A stretch of DNA of 64,000 bases from an uncultured Pseudomonas sp. (GTDB taxonomy: Bacteria > Pseudomonadota > Gammaproteobacteria > Pseudomonadales > Pseudomonadaceae): positions 1-64,000 of the forward strand of contig NZ_CAMPHI010000020.1 in the NCBI RefSeq assembly GCF_946885955.1. The letters are read 5' to 3'. This document shows, piece after piece, positions 58,248 through 64,000 of this stretch. The translations under genes were made by a program, and so were the position numbers. Under the pieces are notes generated by a model, which had not been told where the DNA came from, did no database searches, and was given only the letters and a program-made list of their open reading frames with translations. The first letter of the stretch is position 1; each line of letters opens with the position of its first letter.

Positions 58248-58250
58248 CCC

Positions 58251-58625
58251 ATGCACATCCCCAGCGCGATCAAGCTGCACAAAACCAGTAGGACTCTGGA
58301 ACTGCGATACGGTGCCGCCGAGAGCTATAGCCTGCCCGCCGAGTTCCTGCGGGTACATTCGCCCTCGGCCGAGGTGCAAGGGCACGGCAAGCCGATCCTG
58401 CAGACCGGCAAGCTGCACGTCGGCCTGACGCACATCGAACCGGCCGGCAACTATGCACTAAAACTGTGCTTCGACGACGGTCACGACAGCGGCCTGTTCA
58501 CCTGGGACTACCTCTATCGCCTGGCGACCACACAGGCAGAGCTTTGGGCGGATTACCTCGCAGCACTTGAGGCTGCGGGAAAATCACGCGACCCGGACGA
58601 ATCCGCAGTCAAGCTGATGCTGTAA
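58251..58625 (+). CDS. DUF971 domain protein (gamma-butyrobetaine hydroxylase-like N-terminal domain)
   Basis: A 124-residue single-domain protein of the DUF971 family. IKLHKTSRTLELRYG at the start and the segment LKLCFDDGHDSGLFTWDYLYRLA (about 68-90) are the family core; the domain is found alone in bacteria and joined to 2-oxoglutarate hydroxylases in animals. The function of the stand-alone form is not established. Its place between hslU and phaC1 is conserved in Pseudomonas. It lies directly after a dispersed repeat. Confidence 0.85.
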   Translation: MHIPSAIKLHKTSRTLELRYGAAESYSLPAEFLRVHSPSAEVQGHGKPILQTGKLHVGLTHIEPAGNYALKLCFDDGHDSGLFTWDYLYRLATTQAELWADYLAALEAAGKSRDPDESAVKLML

Positions 58626-59147
58626 TCTTTCCCCAATGAAATTTCTTTCCACGCAATAAGCGCACCGCATGGGCCCGCATCAGCGGGAGCCCATTGGTCG
58701 GCATACCGTTGAAAAACCACCTGGGTTGGCAATACTGCGCTGGGCGTCTCGAATACGAGCCCAGACCAGCCACCCCGGGCCAAAATGCTCATTTACGGCA
58801 CCTCACCTCAAGTACGATCCCTGCCATTTCTCGCCTGTTTTTGCGGCGACACCTGGTCATTGCCTTGGCTATTCGCAGACGTGCTTCAACGGCCTGTTAG
58901 AGCGCATTTTCTAATCGATATCGGCATACTCCTCCCATCTCGGCCCACCTCGCGGCCAGCTTGCACAAATTCAAAAACTCGGGTAACCAGAGGCTATGGA
59001 TAAGCTTTCTGCGTCAGGCCCGTCTGATGCATGGAAAAGTTGCGGATCGTTCCGCCCCCCTTCAAACCGGGCAGTACACGGCCCCTTGGCCCTGTGTAGC
59101 ACACAGCCGTACGCCGGTATCCGTCTCAGGACAATGGAGCGTTGTAG
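58626..59147. promoter_or_regulatory. phaC1 upstream region, no gene seen
   Basis: This 522-bp gap should carry the promoter of the PHA operon. It has an imperfect hairpin (ATGGGC-CCGC / GCGGGAGCCCAT, about 58668-58695) that may end the upstream transcript and a small perfect hairpin GCGGATCGTTCCGC (near 59041-59054) in the likely leader. It is less GC-rich than the flanking genes around 58790-59000. I found no convincing -35/-10 pair or sigma-54 site. Confidence 0.4.
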
Positions 59148-60827
59148 ATGACCGATAAAAGCAATGACGATCTGAAGTCGCAGGCATCAGAGAATACCCT
59201 CGGCGTGAATCCGGTTATCGGCATTCGCGGCCGGGATCTTCTTACTGCGGCGCGCCTGGTGCTAAGGCAAGCGATCAAGCAGCCCTTTCATAGCGCCAAA
59301 CATGCCGCGCATTTCGGCATTGAGTTGAAGAATGTCCTATTGGGCCAATCGGAATTGCAGCCCGAACCCGGCGATCGTCGCTTTGCCGATCCGGCCTGGA
59401 GCCAGAACCCGCTGTACCGGCGCTATCTGCAGACCTACCTGTCCTGGCGCAAGGAGCTGCACGACTGGGTCGAGCACAGCAACCTGTCGGAACAGGACGC
59501 CAGCCGCGGTCATTTCGTGATCAACCTGATGACCGACGCCATGTCGCCGAGCAACACCCTGGCCAACCCCGCCGCGGTAAAGCGTTTTTTCGAGACCGGC
59601 GGCAAGAGCCTGCTCGACGGCCTTTCCCATCTGGCCAAGGACATCGTGCACAACGGCGGTATGCCGAGCCAGGTGAACATGTCGGTGTTCGAGGTCGGCA
59701 AGACCCTGGCCACCACCGACGGCGCGGTTATTTTCCGTAATGAGGTACTGGAGCTGATCCAGTACAAACCGACCACCGAGCAGGTGCACGAGCGCCCGCT
59801 GCTGGTCGTGCCGCCGCAGATCAACAAGTTCTACGTATTCGACCTGTCGCCGGAAAAAAGCGTGGCGCGCTTCCTTCTGCGCAACGGCATTCAGACCTTC
59901 GTGGTGAGCTGGCGCAACCCGACCAAGGCACAGCGCGAATGGGGGCTTTCGACCTATATCGAAGCGCTCAAGGAAGCCATCGAAGTGGTCTGCAAGGTTA
60001 CCGGCAGCGCGGACATCAACATGCTCGGCGCCTGCTCCGGCGGCCTGACCACCGCGTCGCTGCTCGGCCACTATGCAGCTCTCGGCGAACAGAAGGTGCA
60101 TGCCCTGACCCTGCTGGTCAGCGTCCTCGATAACCGCCTGGAAACCGACGTCGCACTGTTCGCCGACGAAAAGAGCCTCGAAGCCGCCAAGCGCCGCTCC
60201 TACCAGGCCGGCGTCCTGGAAGGCAGCGACATGGCCAAGGTATTCGCCTGGATGCGGCCGAACGACCTGATCTGGAACTACTGGGTCAACAACTACTTGC
60301 TCGGCAACGAGCCACCGGTATTCGACATTCTGCACTGGAACAATGACACCACACGCCTGCCCGCCGCGTTGCATGGCGAGTTCATTGAGATGTTCAAGTC
60401 CAACCCGTTGGTTCGTAGCGGCGCGCTGGAAGTATGCGGTACACCGATAGACCTGAAGCAAGTGACATGCGATCTGTATTGCGTAGCCGGAACCACCGAC
60501 CACATCACCCCGTGGGAGTCGTGCTACAAGTCAGCCAAACTGTTTGGCGGCAAATGCGAATTCGTACTGTCCAACAGCGGTCATATCCAGAGCATCCTCA
60601 ACCCGCCGGGCAATCCCAAGGCCCGCTACATGACCAACAGCGAAATGCCCGAAGGCCACAAGGCCTGGCAGGAAAGCGCTACCAAACATGCCGACTCCTG
60701 GTGGCTGCACTGGCAAACCTGGCTGGCCGAGCACTCGGGCAAAACCCATAAGGCGCCCGCCAACCTGGGCAACAAAAGCTACCCGGCCGGCGCAGCCGCT
60801 CCTGGTACTTACGTGCACGAGCGCTAA
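59148..60827 (+). CDS. phaC1: Class II polyhydroxyalkanoate synthase 1
   Basis: Polymerises medium-chain-length (R)-3-hydroxyacyl-CoA into PHA on granules; 559 residues. An alpha/beta hydrolase fold with lipase-like box GACSGG holds catalytic C296. DHITPW supplies the catalytic Asp (about 451) and SNSGHIQS the His (about 479). Length and sequence are typical of Pseudomonas class II synthases. It is first in phaC1-phaZ-phaC2-phaD and about as similar to phaC2 as expected for the ancient duplication. Confidence 0.96.
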   Translation: MTDKSNDDLKSQASENTLGVNPVIGIRGRDLLTAARLVLRQAIKQPFHSAKHAAHFGIELKNVLLGQSELQPEPGDRRFADPAWSQNPLYRRYLQTYLSWRKELHDWVEHSNLSEQDASRGHFVINLMTDAMSPSNTLANPAAVKRFFETGGKSLLDGLSHLAKDIVHNGGMPSQVNMSVFEVGKTLATTDGAVIFRNEVLELIQYKPTTEQVHERPLLVVPPQINKFYVFDLSPEKSVARFLLRNGIQTFVVSWRNPTKAQREWGLSTYIEALKEAIEVVCKVTGSADINMLGACSGGLTTASLLGHYAALGEQKVHALTLLVSVLDNRLETDVALFADEKSLEAAKRRSYQAGVLEGSDMAKVFAWMRPNDLIWNYWVNNYLLGNEPPVFDILHWNNDTTRLPAALHGEFIEMFKSNPLVRSGALEVCGTPIDLKQVTCDLYCVAGTTDHITPWESCYKSAKLFGGKCEFVLSNSGHIQSILNPPGNPKARYMTNSEMPEGHKAWQESATKHADSWWLHWQTWLAEHSGKTHKAPANLGNKSYPAGAAAPGTYVHER

Positions 60828-60855
60828 TCGGCCGAGCATTGCACAACATTTGTCG

Positions 60856-60875
60856 GCGGCACCGGGAAGTGCCGC
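60856..60875 (+). terminator. Weak hairpin between phaC1 and phaZ
   Basis: Six-base arms GCGGCA (60856-60861) and TGCCGC (60870-60875) lie in the 105-bp gap after phaC1. There is no T run, so it may attenuate or stabilise the message rather than end it. Confidence 0.3.
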
Positions 60876-60932
60876 TCGCCAGCGTCGTCGGGAAGGTCTA
60901 ACTCGGTATTTTATTTATTAGGGCTTCTGCGC

Positions 60933-61787
60933 ATGTCGTTACCTTTCGTATTCCGTACCATCGAGCTGGATGGCCAGACCATCCGCACCGCGGTTCGCCC
61001 CGGCAGCGGCAAGATGGCCCCGCTATTAATTTTCAATGGCATCGGCGCCAACCTGGAATTGGTCATGCCATTCGTCAAGGCACTCGACACCGACCTCGAA
61101 GTGATCGCCTTCGATGTACCCGGCGTCGGCGGCTCCTCGACTCCCAATACGCCGTACCGCTTTCCGGGTCTGGCCAAGCTGGCGGCACGCATGCTCGATT
61201 ATCTGGACTACGGCCAGGTCAATGTGATCGGCGTGTCCTGGGGCGGCGCCCTGGCGCAGCAGTTTGCCCATGATCATCCCGAGCGCTGCAAGAAACTGGT
61301 GCTCGCGGCGACCTCGGCCGGCGCGGTGATGATCCCGGGCAAGCCCCGGGTGCTGTGGTGCATGGCCAGCCCACGACGCTATGTGCAGCCTTCCTATGGC
61401 GTATTGATCGCCCCGGAAATCTATGGCGGCGCCTTCCGTCGTGATCCAAGCCTGGCCATGGCGCACGCCAGCAAGGTGCGCTCCGGCGGCAAGATGGGCT
61501 ATTACTGGCAGCTTTTCGCCGGACTGGGCTGGACCAGCATTCATTGGCTGCACAAGATCCGCCAACCCACGCTGGTGCTGGCCGGTGACGACGATCCGCT
61601 TATTCCATTGATCAATATGCGCTTGCTGGCATGGCGTATTCCCAACTCGGAACTTCACGTAATCGATGACGGTCACTTATTCCTGGTTACTCGGGCCGAA
61701 GCCGTAGCGCCGATAATCATGAAATTCCTTGCCGAGGAACGCCACCGCGCAGTGATGCACCCGCAGCCTGCCCGCAGCAGCCACTGA
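60933..61787 (+). CDS. phaZ: Intracellular poly(3-hydroxyalkanoate) depolymerase
   Basis: Granule-associated depolymerase for medium-chain-length PHA, 284 residues, alpha/beta hydrolase fold. The nucleophile is S102 in GVSWGG, matching the active-site position known for P. putida PhaZ; a DDDPLIP segment supplies the acid and DDGHLF the histidine. There is no signal peptide, as expected for the intracellular enzyme. It lies between the two synthase genes, the normal class II arrangement. Confidence 0.95.
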   Translation: MSLPFVFRTIELDGQTIRTAVRPGSGKMAPLLIFNGIGANLELVMPFVKALDTDLEVIAFDVPGVGGSSTPNTPYRFPGLAKLAARMLDYLDYGQVNVIGVSWGGALAQQFAHDHPERCKKLVLAATSAGAVMIPGKPRVLWCMASPRRYVQPSYGVLIAPEIYGGAFRRDPSLAMAHASKVRSGGKMGYYWQLFAGLGWTSIHWLHKIRQPTLVLAGDDDPLIPLINMRLLAWRIPNSELHVIDDGHLFLVTRAEAVAPIIMKFLAEERHRAVMHPQPARSSH

Positions 61788-61964
61788 TGTCAGGCTCGCA
61801 TTGTTGTAGTGCGTAACCCTTGAGCTTGGCCCAATTCCGGGGCCGCCAGCTGTGGATACGGGCACACATGTACCCGTAACGCGGTCCTGGCGCACTCTGG
61901 TACAAGCCTTGCTGCTTGGTTGTAACCCTTGAAGTCTCATGGCTTGACGACGGAGTGTTGCCCT

Positions 61965-63647
61965 ATGCGAGACAAATCACCCAGCGACCGATTACCGACG
62001 CCAGTCAAATTCATGACCGCACAAAACGCGGTGATAGGCCTGCACAGTCGCGATCTCTTCTCCACCGTCCGCACGCTGCTGCTGCAGGGCCTCAAACATC
62101 CGGTCTACAGCGTCCGCCACGCGCTCGCGCTGGGTGGCCAGCTCGGCCGCGTACTGCTTGGCGACAGCCCTTATAAAGTCGACCCACGCGACCCACGCTT
62201 CACCGACCCCACGTGGCGGCTCAACCCATTCTATCGGCGCGGACTACAGGCCTACCTGGCTTGGCAAAAGCAGCTCGATCAATGGATCGACGACAGCGAC
62301 CTCGAACCCGACGAGCGCGCCCGTGCACGCTTCGTCGCCAAGCTGCTTGGCGATGCTCTGTCGCCCTCCAACAGCCTGCTCAACCCGCTGGCGCTCAAGG
62401 AACTGTTCAACACCGGCGGTGCCAGCCTGTTCAAGGGTCTCGGCCACCTACTCGACGACCTGTTGCATAACGACGGCATGCCCAGTCAGGTCAACAAACA
62501 AGCCTTCGAAGTCGGCCGCAACCTGGCCGCGACACCCGGCGCCGTGGTGTTTCGCAACGAGTTGCTAGAGCTGATCCAGTACAAGTCCATGAGCGAAAGG
62601 CAGTACGCCAGACCCCTGCTGATCGTGCCGCCGCAAATCAACAAGTTCTATATCTTCGACCTGTCCAGCAGCAAGAGCTTCGTCCAGTACGCGCTGAAGA
62701 ACAGCCTGCCAACCTTCATTGTCAGTTGGCGCAACCCCAATACCCAGCACCGCGAATGGGGCCTCTCCAGCTACGTGAAAGCTCTGGAGGAGGCGCTCGA
62801 AGCCTGCCAGGCGATCAGCGGCAGCAAGGAAGTCAACCTGCTCGGCGCCTGCGCCGGCGGCCTGACCATCGCCGCCCTACAAGGCCACCTGCAAGCCAAG
62901 CGCCAGCTCCGCAAAGTATCCAGCGCCACCTACATGGTCAGCCTGCTCGACAGCAAGATCGACAGCCCGTCGACGCTGTTCGCCGACGAACAGACCCTGG
63001 AAATGGCCAAGCGCCGCTCCTATCAGCACGGCGTCTTCGATGGCCGCGACATGGCCAAGGTATTCGCCTGGATGCGCCCGAACGACTTGATCTGGAACTA
63101 CTGGATCAATAACTACCTGCTCGGCAAGGAGCCGCCCGCGTTTGACGTGCTCTATTGGAACAACGACAACACCCGCCTGCCCGCCGCGCTGCATGGCGAG
63201 CTGATCGACTTCTTCAAGCACAACCCGTTGACGCGCCCGGGCGGGCTCGAAGTATGCGGCACACCGATCGACCTGCAGAAAGTCACCGTCGACAGCTTCA
63301 ACGTCGCCGGAGCCAACGACCACATCACGCCCTGGGATGCGGTGTATCGCTCGGCGTTGCTGATTGGCGGCAAGCGCCGCTTCGTGCTCTCCAATAGCGG
63401 GCATATCCACAGCATCCTCAACCCGCCCGGCAATCCCAAGGGCAGCTACTTCGAGAACGACCAGTTCAGCGGCGACCCGCGCGCCTGGCTGTATGACGCG
63501 CAAAAGTACGAGGGCAGCTGGTGGCCGCAATGGCTGAGCTGGATTCAGGAGCGCTCGGGCGAGTTGCATGAAAGCGAGCAGGCGCTGGGCAACCGGCAAT
63601 ACCCAACCATGGAGGCCGCACCGGGTACCTACGTCCATGTCCGCTGA
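61965..63647 (+). CDS. phaC2: Class II polyhydroxyalkanoate synthase 2
   Basis: The second medium-chain-length PHA synthase, 560 residues. C296 is in GACAGG, with an Ala replacing the Ser seen in PhaC1; DHITPWD and SNSGHIHS supply Asp and His. The start MRDKSPSDRLPTP at ATG 61965 agrees with family N-termini and gives the usual length. The frame extends 12 codons upstream to 61929 without similarity. The 177-bp gap after phaZ has an 11-bp direct repeat GTAACCCTTGA (61813 and 61922). Confidence 0.95.
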   Translation: MRDKSPSDRLPTPVKFMTAQNAVIGLHSRDLFSTVRTLLLQGLKHPVYSVRHALALGGQLGRVLLGDSPYKVDPRDPRFTDPTWRLNPFYRRGLQAYLAWQKQLDQWIDDSDLEPDERARARFVAKLLGDALSPSNSLLNPLALKELFNTGGASLFKGLGHLLDDLLHNDGMPSQVNKQAFEVGRNLAATPGAVVFRNELLELIQYKSMSERQYARPLLIVPPQINKFYIFDLSSSKSFVQYALKNSLPTFIVSWRNPNTQHREWGLSSYVKALEEALEACQAISGSKEVNLLGACAGGLTIAALQGHLQAKRQLRKVSSATYMVSLLDSKIDSPSTLFADEQTLEMAKRRSYQHGVFDGRDMAKVFAWMRPNDLIWNYWINNYLLGKEPPAFDVLYWNNDNTRLPAALHGELIDFFKHNPLTRPGGLEVCGTPIDLQKVTVDSFNVAGANDHITPWDAVYRSALLIGGKRRFVLSNSGHIHSILNPPGNPKGSYFENDQFSGDPRAWLYDAQKYEGSWWPQWLSWIQERSGELHESEQALGNRQYPTMEAAPGTYVHVR

Positions 63648-63668
63648 ACCGAATGAATCCAGACCGAT

Positions 63669-63685
63669 CGCGCCCCAGTGGCGCG
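63669..63685 (+). terminator. Small hairpin between phaC2 and phaD
   Basis: Arms CGCGCC (63669-63674) and GGCGCG (63680-63685) are followed by a pyrimidine stretch, 22 bp after the phaC2 stop. It may partly terminate the synthase message before the regulator gene. Confidence 0.35.
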
Positions 63686-63722
63686 TCCTTTCTCGCATAC
63701 CGCAGCAGAATAAGAAGACCGG

Positions 63723-64000
63723 ATGAAAACCAGCGAGCGTATCCTCGAATGCGCCAGAGTGCTGTTCAACCAGCAAGGCGAACCCAATGTTTCCACCCTG
63801 GAAATCGCCAATGAGCTAGAGATCAGCCCAGGCAATCTGTATTACCACTACCACGGCAAGGAGCCGCTGATCCTCGCTCTGTTCGAGCGCTTCCAGGCGG
63901 AACTGGCGCCCCTGCTCGATCCGCCCGAAGACGTCAGCCTGGATATCGAGGACTACTGGCTATTCCTGCACTTGATCGTCGAGCGCCTGGCGCACTACCG
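63723..64000 (+). CDS. phaD: TetR-family regulator PhaD, cut by the window end
   Basis: Only the first 92 codons are present. MKTSERILECARVLFNQQGE opens a TetR DNA-binding domain; the recognition helix region is TLEIANELEISPGNLYYHYHGKE (about 25-47). In P. putida, PhaD is an activator of the pha genes that responds to a fatty-acid-derived ligand; the ligand domain lies beyond the window. It follows phaC2 by 75 bp in the usual pha order. Confidence 0.93.
   Translation, partial: MKTSERILECARVLFNQQGEPNVSTLEIANELEISPGNLYYHYHGKEPLILALFERFQAELAPLLDPPEDVSLDIEDYWLFLHLIVERLAHY

Overview
The window is GC-rich chromosomal DNA from a gammaproteobacterium, almost certainly a Pseudomonas. The evidence is the gene order hemE / gltDB / SPOR-AAA protein / aroBK / pilQPONM / ponA / malic enzyme / M48 peptidase / nuclease / rpmE / priA / argS / SPOR protein / hslVU / DUF971 / phaC1-phaZ-phaC2-phaD, which is the Pseudomonas core order, together with many REP-type palindromes between genes. 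No rRNA, tRNA, complete insertion sequence, CRISPR array or prophage was recognised.

Layout. (1) 1-9.1 kb is mixed: a secreted triacylglycerol lipase with its dedicated foldase, a YgeA-type amino acid racemase with a RidA-family protein, an SLC13-type permease with RCK_C domains, thioredoxin TrxC, a hotdog thioesterase-like protein, a tandem-domain universal stress protein, a REP-rich gap and an orphan ParA ATPase. (2) 9.1-26.8 kb is one long plus-strand operon for an aryl polyene (APE/xanthomonadin-like) pigment, probably started from a promoter near 8984-9012. It encodes a chain-length factor, two acyltransferases, two ACPs, an AMP ligase fused to a FabA/FabZ-like dehydratase, a glycosyltransferase, an aromatic amino acid ammonia-lyase, a thioesterase, a LolA-like carrier, an MMPL exporter, a flavin halogenase-like oxidase, a methyltransferase, a DUF3261 lipoprotein, two ketosynthases, a second dehydratase and a ketoreductase. 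A small secreted protein follows. (3) 27.6-64 kb is conserved housekeeping: heme synthesis, glutamate synthase, shikimate pathway, type IV pilus assembly and secretin, peptidoglycan synthesis, malic enzyme, replication restart, arginyl-tRNA synthetase, HslUV protease, and medium-chain-length PHA synthesis, with phaD cut by the window end.

How the APE genes probably cooperate (inference from families): the ammonia-lyase and AMP ligase supply and activate an aryl starter on an ACP. The ketosynthases with the chain-length factor extend it, and the FabG-like reductase and the two dehydratases build the conjugated polyene. The halogenase-like oxidase and methyltransferase may decorate the aryl head. 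The acyltransferases and glycosyltransferase attach the product to a lipid, and the LolA-like carrier, lipoprotein and MMPL pump move it to the outer membrane.

The most unusual feature is a block of about 560 bp of REP-like DNA inside the signal-peptide region of the LolA-like gene. It is bounded by a 5-bp direct repeat, is a multiple of three, has no in-frame stop, and supplies a new ATG. Other points to check are the ligase-dehydratase fusion, the WxWxIP halogenase motif, a terminator hairpin inside the 5' end of the nuclease gene, and a terminator-like hairpin between hemE and its divergent neighbour.
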